A stretch of 64,000 nucleotides of DNA from Microbacterium pseudoresistens (GTDB lineage Bacteria > Actinomycetota > Actinomycetes > Actinomycetales > Microbacteriaceae), in the NCBI RefSeq assembly GCF_013409745.1, contig NZ_JACCBH010000001.1, positions 868,001 to 932,000 on the forward strand, in the 5' to 3' direction. Positions 52,073 to 61,230 of the stretch are shown piece after piece; the first letter of the stretch is position 1, and each line of letters opens with the position of its first letter. The position numbers and the translations under genes were made by a program. Below the pieces are notes generated by a model. The model ran no database searches. It was not told where the DNA came from and was given only the letters and a program-made list of their open reading frames with translations.

Positions 52073-53005
52073 GTGAGCCTGTTCGTCACCGTCCCCACCA
52101 CCCGTCTCCGCGATGGCATCGGCGCGTTGCCTGAGGGCGTCGAGCTGGAGATCTGGGATCTCGCCTCGCCCGCCCCGCGGGATCGCATCGACCTCGTTGT
52201 CCCGCCGTACATGGGTGCGACCGGGGTGCTCAGCGCGCTGAACGGGCTCGACATCGGTATCGTGCAGAGCCAGTCGATCGGATACGACGGCGTCGCGGAT
52301 GCGCTGCCCGCGGGCATCCCGTTCGCCAATGCCGCGAGCGTGCACGAGACCTCCACGGCTGAGCTCGCCGTCGGTCTGATGATCGCCGCGCAGCGCGAAC
52401 TGCCGCGGTTCGTACGCGCCCAGGACCGGGGCGAGTGGTCGCCGGTGTTCGCCGAGAGCCTCGCCGACCGCAGGGTGCTGCTGGTCGGCTTCGGCGGCGT
52501 GGGCGAGGCGATCGCCCTGCGCTTGGAGCCGTTCGAGGTCGAGATGACCGTCGTCGCGCGCACCGCTCGCACGCTCTGGCACGAGCGGCTCGGCCGCGTG
52601 CAGGTGCACGGGATCGACGAACTGGCCGCGCTTCTGCCGGAGGCCGAGATCGTCGTGCTGAGCCTTCCCGGCGGCGAGGAGACCCACCACCTCTTCGACG
52701 CAGACCTGCTGGCGGCCCTCCCCGACGGCGCGCTCGTGGTGAACGTGGGTCGCGGATCCATCGTCGACACGGATGCGCTGCGCACCGAGCTCGAATCGGG
52801 CCGCCTGCGCGCCGCACTCGACGTCTTCGAGGAGGAGCCGCTGCCCGCCGACGATCCCCTGTGGCAGGCGCCGAACCTCGTGGTCAGCCCGCACGTCGGC
52901 GGGGCGTCCACTGCGATGAACCCGCGGATCGCGAAGCTCGTCCGGACCCAGATCGACCTGATGCTCAAGGGCCAGCCGCCGATCAACGTCGTCCTCGGCG
53001 GCTGA
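52073..53005 (+). CDS. D-2-hydroxyacid dehydrogenase
   Basis: 310 residues from GTG 52073. NAD(P)-dependent reduction of a 2-oxoacid or oxidation of a D-2-hydroxyacid. Rossmann motif GFGGVGEAIAL, substrate Arg in VVNVGRGSIVDTDAL, Glu in DVFEEEPLPADDPLW, and catalytic His in VVSPHVGGAST are present. The N-terminal part is shorter than in SerA and no ACT domain exists, so serine synthesis is unlikely; substrate is open. It has its own leaderless promoter between purQ and the alpha-glucosidase. Confidence 0.92.
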   Translation: MSLFVTVPTTRLRDGIGALPEGVELEIWDLASPAPRDRIDLVVPPYMGATGVLSALNGLDIGIVQSQSIGYDGVADALPAGIPFANAASVHETSTAELAVGLMIAAQRELPRFVRAQDRGEWSPVFAESLADRRVLLVGFGGVGEAIALRLEPFEVEMTVVARTARTLWHERLGRVQVHGIDELAALLPEAEIVVLSLPGGEETHHLFDADLLAALPDGALVVNVGRGSIVDTDALRTELESGRLRAALDVFEEEPLPADDPLWQAPNLVVSPHVGGASTAMNPRIAKLVRTQIDLMLKGQPPINVVLGG

Positions 53006-53041
53006 GCGCCTGACAGTTGCGTGCGGCGGCGCGAAGCACAT

Positions 53042-53047
53042 TAGCCT
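53042..53047 (+). promoter_or_regulatory. -10 element, leaderless start
   Basis: TAGCCT ends 6 bases before the ATG at 53054. TTGCGT 19 bases further upstream is a possible -35. Confidence 0.5.
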
Positions 53048-53053
53048 GGTCGC

Positions 53054-54715
53054 ATGCCTGAGCTCGAACAGTTCGCCGCCCCCGGTTCGGAATGGTGGCG
53101 GAGCGCCGTCATCTACCAGATCTATCCCCGTTCGTTCGCGGATGCGTCGGGCGACGGCATCGGCGACCTCCCCGGTATCACCGCGCGTCTGGACTCGCTG
53201 AGCGAGCTCGGCGTCGACGCCATCTGGCTGAGCCCGTTCATGACGAGCCCCCAGCGAGACGCGGGCTACGACGTCGCCGACTACCGCGACGTCGACCCGC
53301 TCTTCGGCACCCTCGCCGACTTCGACGACATGCTCGCGCAGGCCCATGCCCGCGGCATCCGCGTGATCGTCGACCTCGTGCCGAACCACTCCTCCGACCA
53401 GCACGCCTGGTTCCAGGCGGCGCTGGCCGCGGGCCCTGGTAGCCCCGAACGCGCGCGCTACATCTTCCGCGACGGCCGCGGCGAGAACGGCGAGCTGCCG
53501 CCGAACAATTGGCAGAGCGTGTTCGGCGGCGGGATGTGGGAGTGCGTGACCGAGGCCGACGGCACACCGGGCCAGTGGTACCTGCACATCTTCGACGCCA
53601 CCCAGCCCGACTTCGACTGGACGAACGAGGAGGTGCGCGAGGAGTTCCGCTCCATCCTGCGCTTCTGGCTCGACCGCGGCGTCGACGGCTTCCGCGTCGA
53701 CGTCGCGCACGGCATGGTCAAGAAGGAGGGCCTGCCCGACTACACCCCTCCGGCCGACGCCGACTCGATGGGCGGGGGAGAGGACGACGTTCCGTACTGG
53801 GGCCAAGACGGCGTGCACGATATATACCGCGACTGGCATAAGGTGCTCGCCGCGTACGACGGCGACCGTGCGCTGTGCGGCGAGGCGTGGATGCCGACGC
53901 TGCACCAGACGGCGATGTGGGTGCGCCCCGACGAGATGCACCAGACCTTCAACTTCCCGTACCTCCTGACGCCGTGGGATGCCGAGGCGCTGCGCGCGGT
54001 GATCCGCGAGTCGCTCGACGAGTTCGGCGCCGTGGGCGCCCCGAGCACCTGGGTGCTGTCGAACCACGACGTCGTGCGGCACGCCTCCCGCCTCGCGCTC
54101 ACCGCCGACAACCCGCAGGGCGAGGGCATCGGCCCGAATTCGCCCGGCAAGCCGGACCCGGTCGTGGGGCTGGCACGGGGTCGTGCGGCCACGACGGTCA
54201 TGCTCGCGCTGCCGGGCTCGGCGTACCTCTACCAGGGTGAGGAGCTGGGTCTGCCGGAGGCGATGGAGATCCCCGACGAGTTCCGGCAGGATCCCACCTG
54301 GTTCCGAACGAACGGCGAGCGCTACGGGCGCGACGGATGCCGGGTGCCGCTGCCGTGGACGGCCGAGGGCCCGGCGTACGGGTTCAACGACACCGGCGCA
54401 TCCTGGTTGCCGCAGCCGGCGGAGTGGGCCGAGTACGCTCGCGACGTCGAGGAGACGGCCGACGATTCGACGCTCGCGCTCTACAAGCTGCTGCTGCGCC
54501 TGCGCCGCGAGCACGGACTGGGCACCGGCGCCCTGGTCTGGGAAGACCTGGGCGCCGACGCCGTCGCCTTCCGCCGTGGCGACCTGCACGTGGCCGCGAA
54601 CCTCGGGTCGGCGCCGCTCGCGCTGCCGGAAGGCGCGCACTTCGTCGTGCAGAGCGCGCGCTTCGAGGGCGCCGCGCTTCCCGTGAACGCAGCGGCCTGG
54701 TACACGCTCCCCTGA
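53054..54715 (+). CDS. Alpha-glucosidase, glycoside hydrolase family 13
   Basis: 553 residues. Cytoplasmic oligo-1,6-glucosidase/alpha-glucosidase type. GH13 regions visible: VIYQIYPRSFADASGDGIGD, VDLVPNHSSDQH (region I), GFRVDVAHGMVKK (region II, nucleophile Asp), LCGEAWMPT (region III, Glu) and VLSNHDVVRHASR (region IV, Asp). A shortened C-terminal beta domain ends the protein. Likely substrates are maltose, isomaltose or sucrose-type sugars. No sugar transporter or regulator adjoins it. Confidence 0.95.
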   Translation: MPELEQFAAPGSEWWRSAVIYQIYPRSFADASGDGIGDLPGITARLDSLSELGVDAIWLSPFMTSPQRDAGYDVADYRDVDPLFGTLADFDDMLAQAHARGIRVIVDLVPNHSSDQHAWFQAALAAGPGSPERARYIFRDGRGENGELPPNNWQSVFGGGMWECVTEADGTPGQWYLHIFDATQPDFDWTNEEVREEFRSILRFWLDRGVDGFRVDVAHGMVKKEGLPDYTPPADADSMGGGEDDVPYWGQDGVHDIYRDWHKVLAAYDGDRALCGEAWMPTLHQTAMWVRPDEMHQTFNFPYLLTPWDAEALRAVIRESLDEFGAVGAPSTWVLSNHDVVRHASRLALTADNPQGEGIGPNSPGKPDPVVGLARGRAATTVMLALPGSAYLYQGEELGLPEAMEIPDEFRQDPTWFRTNGERYGRDGCRVPLPWTAEGPAYGFNDTGASWLPQPAEWAEYARDVEETADDSTLALYKLLLRLRREHGLGTGALVWEDLGADAVAFRRGDLHVAANLGSAPLALPEGAHFVVQSARFEGAALPVNAAAWYTLP

Positions 54716-54738
54716 TCCACCCCGGCTGGCCGCGCGGA

Positions 54739-54744
54739 TAGGCT
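54739..54744 (+). promoter_or_regulatory. -10 element, leaderless start
   Basis: TAGGCT ends 7 bases before the ATG at 54752. Confidence 0.5.
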
Positions 54745-54751
54745 CGTCGTC

Positions 54752-55966
54752 ATGACCATCGACCTCGAGGCGCTGTACGTCGACCTGCACCGGCATCCCG
54801 AGCTGTCGTTCCAGGAGACGCGCACGGCGGGGATCGCGGCGCAGCACCTGCGCGAGCTCGGAATCGAGATCACCGAGGGCGTGGGGCGCACGGGCGTCGT
54901 CGGCGTGCTCGCGAACGGCCCCGGTCCCGTCGTGTGGGTGCGCGCCGACATGGATGCGCTGCCCGTGCGCGAGGATTCGGGCCTGGCCTACGCGAGCACC
55001 GTCGTCGGCACGGATGCCGAGGGCAACAGCGTGCCCGTCATGCACGCCTGCGGGCACGACATGCACGTCACGGCCATGATCGGCGCCGTCGAACGCCTCG
55101 TCGGGACGACCGACGAGTGGTCGGGCACCGTCGTTGTGATCATCCAGCCCGCCGAGGAGTTCGGCGCCGGGGCGAGAGCCATGCTCGACGACGGGATGCT
55201 GGCGCGCTTCCCGAAGCCCGACATCGTGCTCGGGCAGCACGTCACGCCCCTGCCCGCAGGCCAGGTCGGGCTGCGGCCGGGACCGCAGATGTCGGCCTCC
55301 GACGGCCTCACCGTCACGTTGCACGGCCGGGGCGGACACGGCTCGCGCCCGCACTCGACGGTCGATCCGGTGGTCATGGCGGCAGCCACCATCATGCGGC
55401 TGCAGACCGTGGTCTCGCGGGAGATGGATCCGCATGACCTCACCGTCGTGAGCGTCGGGGCCGTGCACGCCGGCACGAAGAACAACATCATCCCGCCGCA
55501 CGCGACCCTCGAGCTCAGCCTGCGTTACCCCGACGACGCGCTGCGCGAGAAGGTGCTCGCCGCCGTGGAGCGAGTGATCCGGGCCGAGGCGATGGCCTCG
55601 GGCGCGACACAGGAGCCCACGATCGAAACTCTGCACACCCTGCCCGCCACGATCAACGACACCGCCGCCGCCGCGAGGGTCACCGCCGCGTTCCGCGACG
55701 CCTTCGGGATCGACAACGTCGTGGATCCCGGCCTGTACGCCGGCAGTGAAGACGTCTCGTGGTTCGCTCGCGACGCCGAGGTGCCGCTCGTGTTCTGGTT
55801 CTGGGGCGGCATCGATCCCGAGCTCTACGCCCACGCCGTGGCGAACGACTCCGTCGCCGAAGACGTGCCCAGCACGCACGCGCCCGCCTTCGCCCCCGTC
55901 ATCCACCCCACGATCGAGGTGGGCGTGACCGCCATGGCCACCGCAGCGCGCACCTTCCTCGGCTGA
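54752..55966 (+). CDS. M20 family amidohydrolase (hippurate hydrolase-like)
   Basis: 404 residues. Metal-dependent hydrolase that removes an acyl or amino-acid group from small amides. The two-metal site is seen in MHACGHDMHVTAMIGA, the general base in IIQPAEEFGAGARAM and a ligand His in LGQHVTPLP; HGRGGHGSRPHSTVDPV marks the lid dimerisation domain. No signal peptide. Relatives act on hippurate, N-acyl amino acids or indole-acetyl amino acids; the exact substrate cannot be told. Confidence 0.92.
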   Translation: MTIDLEALYVDLHRHPELSFQETRTAGIAAQHLRELGIEITEGVGRTGVVGVLANGPGPVVWVRADMDALPVREDSGLAYASTVVGTDAEGNSVPVMHACGHDMHVTAMIGAVERLVGTTDEWSGTVVVIIQPAEEFGAGARAMLDDGMLARFPKPDIVLGQHVTPLPAGQVGLRPGPQMSASDGLTVTLHGRGGHGSRPHSTVDPVVMAAATIMRLQTVVSREMDPHDLTVVSVGAVHAGTKNNIIPPHATLELSLRYPDDALREKVLAAVERVIRAEAMASGATQEPTIETLHTLPATINDTAAAARVTAAFRDAFGIDNVVDPGLYAGSEDVSWFARDAEVPLVFWFWGGIDPELYAHAVANDSVAEDVPSTHAPAFAPVIHPTIEVGVTAMATAARTFLG

Positions 55967-55986
55967 AGCGGCGGCGCACCCGGCAG

Positions 55987-56709
55987 TCAGACCCGGATCG
56001 GGCGCTGCGAGCGCGCGGGGCCGGAAGGCACGCCGGGCCCAGCAGACTCGCCGGCTCGTGTGCCATGAGCCTCGTGATGCAGGCGCTCCATGCGCGCATC
56101 CAGCTCGCTCGCGGCATCCGCCGCCGCCGTGAGACTGTCGACGAGGTGGTCGGGCACGTGGCCGTCGAACTTGTAGTGGATCTTGTGCTCGAGGCTCGCC
56201 CAAAAGTCCATCGCGATGGTGCGGAACTGCACCTCCACGGGTACCCGGATCGCGCCGGTCGAGAGGAACACCGGCACCTCCAGGATGGCGTGCAGACTGC
56301 GGTAGCCGTTGGCCTTGGGCTCGGCGATGTAGTCCTTCACGGTGCGCACGCTCACGTCGTCCTGCGCGGTGAGCAGGTCGAACAGCAGGTACACGTCGGC
56401 GACGAAGCTGCACGTGACGCGCACGCCTGCGATGTCGGTAATGTGCTCGCGAATCGAGTCGAAGTCGGGATCGATCCCGCGCCGCGCGACCTTCTCGACG
56501 ATGCTGTCGGGCGATTTGACCCTGCTCTTGACGTGCTCGATCGGGTTGTACGCGTGGTGGTGGGTGAACTCATCGCGCAGGATCGAGATCTTCGTCTCGA
56601 CCTCGCGCATCCCGAACTCGTACTCGTGCAGAAACCGCTGGAACTCGTCGCGCAGCTCACGCGCCTCGCGCACCGTGCCGGTCAGCGCCAGATCATCGCC
56701 CGTGCTCAT
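55987..56709 (-). CDS. Small alarmone synthetase (GTP pyrophosphokinase family)
   Basis: About 240 residues from ATG 56709, 10 bases after the stop of the regulator upstream; ATG 56727 overlaps that stop and is an alternative. A single RelA/SpoT synthetase domain without the HD hydrolase or TGS/ACT parts: IVEKVARRGIDPDFDSIREHITDIAG, DYIAEPKANGYRSLHAIL and VEVQFRTIAMDFWASLEHKIHYK. Such proteins make pppGpp, ppGpp or pGpp without ribosomes, often under cell-envelope stress. The Pro/Gly-rich C-terminus is probably disordered. Confidence 0.92.
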   Translation of the reverse strand: MSTGDDLALTGTVREARELRDEFQRFLHEYEFGMREVETKISILRDEFTHHHAYNPIEHVKSRVKSPDSIVEKVARRGIDPDFDSIREHITDIAGVRVTCSFVADVYLLFDLLTAQDDVSVRTVKDYIAEPKANGYRSLHAILEVPVFLSTGAIRVPVEVQFRTIAMDFWASLEHKIHYKFDGHVPDHLVDSLTAAADAASELDARMERLHHEAHGTRAGESAGPGVPSGPARSQRPIRV

Positions 56710-56719
56710 ATCCACGACG

Positions 56720-59635
56720 TTACGCATCCGTGATTCGAATCACCTGAGCACCGGACAGGGTCTCGGTGGATGCCGGCGCGACAGCACCGCCCCTGGTCGC
56801 CACGACGGCGGCCTCGGTGCGTGAGGCCACGCCGAGCTTGCGCAGGATCGCCGAGACGTGCACGCTCACCGTCTTCGCGCTGATGAACAGCCGCTCGCCG
56901 ATCTGCCGGTTGCTCAATCCCTCGACCAGCAGGTCGAGCACCTGCCGTTCGCGAACGGTGAGGTCGACGGCGGCCTCGGCGATCGCATCCGCGGTACCGG
57001 CAGCGCGCAGCCCTGTCGCCGCGGCGAACTCGGCCACCTGATCCTGCAGCGGCGCATGCTCGAGAGCGGCGGCGATCTCGCCCGCCTCGGCGAGCACGGC
57101 CGCGGCGCTCGCGCGATCGCCCGCGGCCACGAGCGTGCGCGCGAGGTCGAGACGCACGGTGACGCGGTGGATCACCGGGATGTCGGGCCCGTCGGCGAAG
57201 GGCAGCGCCGCTCGCAGGGCCTGCTCGGAGGGCGCGCAAAGTGCGAGCAGCACGGCCGACCAGGCGTCGCCGCGCAGACCGGTAGGCAGCGCCTCCCAGG
57301 CGGCGGCCACCTCTCTCGCCAGGCCCGACGCGCGCTCCGCGTCACCACGGGCGCGCATCCGCACGAGCAGCCATCCCGCGCTCAGCAGAACGAAACGTCG
57401 GAGCGCGTTCACGGTGGGAGCCTCGTCGAGCAGGTGTCGCACGAGCGCGACCGCTCCATCGAGATCTCCGCCGGCGGTCGTGAGCATCAGCTCGATGCCG
57501 AGATAGCCGAACGCCACCTGCTGCTCGAGCTCTGCGGCCAGCTCGAAGACCGGGCGCCACTCGTCCAGCAGCGAGCGCGCCTCGTCGAGTCGCCCGCGCC
57601 AGATCAGCGCCCGCACCCGCGACCCGGTCGTGTAGACCCGGAAGACGCGCAGGGTGCGCATCCCGAGATCGGTGTCGAGAAGCCGCTCCGCCCAGGCGAT
57701 CTCGCCGAGCTCGAGCAGGGGCTCGACGATGTTCTGCGTGAGGATGGAGCCCGACGTGCGGCGCACCCCGATGCTCTCCGCCTGCGCGATCCCCTCCTCG
57801 GCGATGACAATCGCGTCGCGGAACCGCCCGGTCACATACAGCGCGTCGGAGTAGTTGACCCGATAGCGCAGCCGGGAATCATGCCGTTGTGCCCGACGGC
57901 GCGACTCCGCGAATCCGGCGATCATCTCGTCGACCTCGCCCAGATGCATCCGTCCCGCCGATCGCAGATTGATCGCCACCGATGCGATCTCGTCATCTCC
58001 GAGACGGTCGGCGATGCTCCGGGCCTCCTCCAGCAGGCCGATTGCCTCCTCGAACCGGCCCGCCAGCTGGTAGCGACCTGCAAGATAGGTGAGCAGGCTC
58101 GCCCGCAGACGGTCGTCGTCGAGCCGCGCGGCCATCACCTCCAGTGCTTCAAGGAATGCCTCGATCGCCCCGGGACGCGCGAGGTTCTGCAGATTGAGGC
58201 CCTTGTCGCGGAGAAGTCTGACGTGCACGGCCGGATCGGCCTCGTGCGGGTCGAGCTCGGACAGCGCGAGATCGACCACGGCGAGCGCGCGTTCGCCGTG
58301 GCCCGCGTTGCGCAGGATCTGGCCGAGTCGCATCTGCAGCATCACGCGCGGCGTGCCGGTGACCTCTTCCGCGTCGGGAACCTGATCCCACAGCTCCAGC
58401 GCCAGCTCGCCGAAGCGGGCCGCCGTCGAGTACGCGAAGCTGACCTTGGCCTGCACCATCGCCGCGACCGCCGCCGGCAGGGCGCGAGGGGCATCGCGAG
58501 CCAGGTGCCAGTGGAACGCCAGCGCGGACTGAAGCGGCGCCCCCGTCTCGTCGGCGATGCGCTCCAGAGCATCCGCATAGTCCCAGTGCAGCCGCGCCCG
58601 CTCGCCCGGCAACAGGTCGTCGTGCACGGCCTCGCGCAGCAGCGCGTGCCGGAACGCGTAGGCGTCGTCGCGCACGACCAGCACCGCGGCGTTGGTGGCC
58701 TCGCGGATGGCCGCGTCGCGACGCTGCTCGTCAAGATCGACGAGCCGGGCGAGCAGCTCGTGCGACACGGGCGCCTCCGAGCCGGATACCGCGCGCACCA
58801 CGCGCTGCGCGTCGTCTCCGAGCTGGTCGAAACGGGCGAGCAGCAGATCGCGCAGCGTCTCGGGGAGCGGTCCCTGCACGTTGCAGACGAGCTCCTCGAC
58901 GAAGAACGGCACGCCCTCGGAGCGCTCCAGCATGCGCGTCAGCGCGGATTCGTCGACGTCGCCCGCGAGTGATGCCACCAGGGTGCGCAGCGATTGCCGG
59001 TCGAGGCGCCCGAGCGGGATGCGTTCGATCAGGCGTGCTCGCTCGGCCTCGCCGAGGAAGGCGCGCACCGGACCCCCGCGCCGCGTCTCGTCGGTGCGGC
59101 ACGTGAGCACGAAAAGCACCCGTCGGTCGGCGAGGGCGCGCAGCAGGAACGACACCAGCGACAGCGTGGCCGCATCGGCCCAGTGCAGGTCTTCGACGAG
59201 CACCGCGACGGGCCGGATCAGCGCCGCCGCTTCGAGGAGGTTCGCGATCGCCTCACCCAGGCTCTCCGGCGCGACCGAGGCGCGGTCGATCGGTCCTTCG
59301 CCGAACTCGGGCAGCACCAGACGCAGCGCGTCGCGCCCTGGCCCTGCCGCCTCGGCGCCGCCGAGCTCGGCGACCAGACCGCGCACGATCGCCGCCATCG
59401 GGCCGTAGGGCGCGGGGGTCGATCCGTAGTCCAGGCACCACCCGGTGAGCACCGTCGCCTGCGGTTCGGCGATGCGCGCGAACTCGCGCAGCATCCGTGA
59501 TTTTCCGATGCCCGCTTCGCCCGACAGCAGCACGGAGGCGGGCTCGCCCCGATGCGCGCGATCCAGCGCCTCGCGCAGCAACTCGAGCTCGGTGTCGCGA
59601 CCGACCATCTCGGCAGACGGCGCGAAGAGGGACAT
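56720..59635 (-). CDS. LuxR family regulator with AAA/NACHT-like ATPase domain (LAL type)
   Basis: 971 residues from ATG 59635. N-terminal ATPase: Walker A LLSGEAGIGKSRML, Walker B VAVLVEDLHWADAATLSL, and VLTCRTDETRRGG after it. The middle (about 400-880) is rich in TPR-like helical repeats. The C-terminus is a LuxR helix-turn-helix: LTVRERQVLDLLVEGLSNRQ and ISAKTVSVHVSAILRKLGVA. Such large ATP-binding LuxR regulators activate sugar, antibiotic or stress genes when a ligand binds. The alarmone synthetase gene follows within 10 bases and may be cotranscribed. Confidence 0.92.
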   Translation of the reverse strand: MSLFAPSAEMVGRDTELELLREALDRAHRGEPASVLLSGEAGIGKSRMLREFARIAEPQATVLTGWCLDYGSTPAPYGPMAAIVRGLVAELGGAEAAGPGRDALRLVLPEFGEGPIDRASVAPESLGEAIANLLEAAALIRPVAVLVEDLHWADAATLSLVSFLLRALADRRVLFVLTCRTDETRRGGPVRAFLGEAERARLIERIPLGRLDRQSLRTLVASLAGDVDESALTRMLERSEGVPFFVEELVCNVQGPLPETLRDLLLARFDQLGDDAQRVVRAVSGSEAPVSHELLARLVDLDEQRRDAAIREATNAAVLVVRDDAYAFRHALLREAVHDDLLPGERARLHWDYADALERIADETGAPLQSALAFHWHLARDAPRALPAAVAAMVQAKVSFAYSTAARFGELALELWDQVPDAEEVTGTPRVMLQMRLGQILRNAGHGERALAVVDLALSELDPHEADPAVHVRLLRDKGLNLQNLARPGAIEAFLEALEVMAARLDDDRLRASLLTYLAGRYQLAGRFEEAIGLLEEARSIADRLGDDEIASVAINLRSAGRMHLGEVDEMIAGFAESRRRAQRHDSRLRYRVNYSDALYVTGRFRDAIVIAEEGIAQAESIGVRRTSGSILTQNIVEPLLELGEIAWAERLLDTDLGMRTLRVFRVYTTGSRVRALIWRGRLDEARSLLDEWRPVFELAAELEQQVAFGYLGIELMLTTAGGDLDGAVALVRHLLDEAPTVNALRRFVLLSAGWLLVRMRARGDAERASGLAREVAAAWEALPTGLRGDAWSAVLLALCAPSEQALRAALPFADGPDIPVIHRVTVRLDLARTLVAAGDRASAAAVLAEAGEIAAALEHAPLQDQVAEFAAATGLRAAGTADAIAEAAVDLTVRERQVLDLLVEGLSNRQIGERLFISAKTVSVHVSAILRKLGVASRTEAAVVATRGGAVAPASTETLSGAQVIRITDA

Positions 59636-59707
59636 GCCTTCATCGTGCCATCCGCCGCCGACATCGAGGCCGCCCTGCGACCTCATGCCGACGACCGTCG
59701 ACGCAGT

Positions 59708-59992
59708 TCACCCACGCGTGGCCATCGGGATGCTCCCGGCGTCGGCCATGCTGCGCGGATCGGTCCGGGTCTCGGCGGGCACGAGGCGACGAAGGCGCCG
59801 GCGCTCCGCGCGCGCGGCGCGCCCCGCGCCCCCGCCCCGGTGGACGAGGCGTCGCAGCCGCGCGCCGATGCGGTCGCGCGGCACGATCTGCTCGGCGCGC
59901 TCGGCGATCACGCGACGGCGCTCGACGGCACGCACGATCTGCTCGGTCTCGAGCGTGCTGAGCCGGTGATGGAGATAGGGGTGCTCGAACAT
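59708..59992 (-). CDS. Small basic hypothetical protein
   Basis: 94 residues from ATG 59992, with GAGGAG 6 bases upstream, which fixes the start. N-terminal MFEHPYLHHRLSTLETEQI then a strongly basic helical part RAVERRRVIAERAEQI and an Arg/Ala/Gly-rich tail. No known domain; no membrane segment. The good ribosome-binding site and position upstream of the LuxR gene (72-base gap) support it as real, but composition alone could mislead in such GC-rich DNA. Confidence 0.6.
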   Translation of the reverse strand: MFEHPYLHHRLSTLETEQIVRAVERRRVIAERAEQIVPRDRIGARLRRLVHRGGGAGRAARAERRRLRRLVPAETRTDPRSMADAGSIPMATRG

Positions 59993-60124
59993 GGTGACTC
60001 CTCTTTCGGTACCTTCACGGTCCTCGCTAAGGCGGGGGCCCGGCATCGGGCGGATGCCTTAACTTCGGGCGCGCGCGCCTCAGATGGCGATACCCGAAGC
60101 ACCACCCGCCGGCAGACGGGGGGA

Positions 60125-60130
60125 TACCGT
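60125..60130 (+). promoter_or_regulatory. -10 element, leaderless start
   Basis: TACCGT ends 6 bases before the ATG at 60137. Confidence 0.45.
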
Positions 60131-60136
60131 GGTCGC

Positions 60137-61168
60137 ATGCGCATGACCGCCGCCGTCCGCGCCGCCAAGCGCGCGCCCCTGCTCCAGGTGGGCAAGTCGG
60201 CCGTCGCCACGATCGCCGCCTGGCTGCTGGCGGGCTGGATCGTGCCGGGCCAGTTGCCCGTGTTCGCGGCGATCGCGGCGCTGCTGGTCGTGCAGCCCAG
60301 CGTCAACCAGTCGCTCTCGAAGGCGATCGAGCGCAGCTTCGGCGTGATCGTCGGCGTCGTCATCGCGGTGCTACTCAGCCTCGTGCTCGGCACCACGAGC
60401 TGGATCATTCTCCTCGCGATCGTCGTGGCCATGCTCGTCGCCTGGGCGTTCCGCGCGACCCCTGGCACGGGCAACCAGGTGGCGATCTCGGCGATGCTGG
60501 TGCTCGCGCTCGGCGCATCCAGCCCCGACTACGCGCTCGCCCGGATCGGCGAGACGCTCATCGGCGCGCTCGTGGGGATCGTCGTCAACGTGCTCATCGT
60601 GCCGCCCGTGCTCGTGGCCCCCGTGCGCCGCGACCTCGATCTGCTCGGACGCGAACTCGCCGCGAGCCTCGACCGGCTCGCCGAGGCGCTCACCCAGCGC
60701 ACCTCCGCGGCACGGCTGCAGGAGCTCATGCTCGAGGCGCGCCTGCTGCGCCCGATGAAAGAGGCGGCGGAGTCATCGGTGACCACCGCCGAGGAGTCGC
60801 TCACCCTGAACCCGCGGCGCTCCCGCCACCGCGACGAGCTCGCGGCGATGCACTCATTGCTGGAACGGCTGGGCCCTGTCGTCACCCAGGTGATCGGGAT
60901 GACGCGCGCGTATGTCGACCACTACGACGATTCGCTCGTCGACGAGCCCGCCGTCGCGGCGATCGCCGAGCAGCTGCGCCGCGCCGGGCACGACGTGCGC
61001 CTGGCCGTGCAGATCGCCGAGGTGTCACCCGAGCCGGAGCCGCTCACCTCAGCCGTTCCGGCCCTCACGACGCCCCTCTCCCTGCGCCCGCCGTCGTCGG
61101 GGCACTGGGTACTCATCGGATCGCTCACGGAGGATCTGCGCCGGATCCACTCCGAATTGATAGATTAA
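60137..61168 (+). CDS. FUSC family membrane protein (aromatic acid exporter-like)
   Basis: 343 residues from ATG 60137. Five to six membrane segments in the first 165 residues (AVATIAAWLLAGWIVPGQL, FGVIVGVVIAVLLSLVLG, IILLAIVVAMLVAWAF and so on), then a long cytoplasmic helical domain. This is the half-size FUSC/ArAE layout (YgaH/AaeB-like). Relatives export aromatic carboxylic acids or are of unknown role. It stands alone between a divergent small gene and the DUF222 gene. Confidence 0.85.
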   Translation: MRMTAAVRAAKRAPLLQVGKSAVATIAAWLLAGWIVPGQLPVFAAIAALLVVQPSVNQSLSKAIERSFGVIVGVVIAVLLSLVLGTTSWIILLAIVVAMLVAWAFRATPGTGNQVAISAMLVLALGASSPDYALARIGETLIGALVGIVVNVLIVPPVLVAPVRRDLDLLGRELAASLDRLAEALTQRTSAARLQELMLEARLLRPMKEAAESSVTTAEESLTLNPRRSRHRDELAAMHSLLERLGPVVTQVIGMTRAYVDHYDDSLVDEPAVAAIAEQLRRAGHDVRLAVQIAEVSPEPEPLTSAVPALTTPLSLRPPSSGHWVLIGSLTEDLRRIHSELID

Positions 61169-61218
61169 ATATTCTCAATACAACCTCATTGTGGCTTCTT
61201 TGTTTCGTACTTTTGTAC

Positions 61219-61224
61219 TAGTAT
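61219..61224 (+). promoter_or_regulatory. -10 element, leaderless start of the DUF222 gene
   Basis: TAGTAT ends 6 bases before the ATG at 61231. The 60 bases upstream are strikingly AT-rich and include the small dyad GTAC-TTTT-GTAC (about 61207-61218). Confidence 0.55.
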
Positions 61225-61230
61225 TGGGTC

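Noticed and set aside
51416..56413. 1665-residue minus-strand open frame spanning purQ, the dehydrogenase, alpha-glucosidase and amidohydrolase
   Set aside because: It crosses several well-supported genes and their gaps. Absence of stops is a by-product of about 70 percent GC. No domain is visible.
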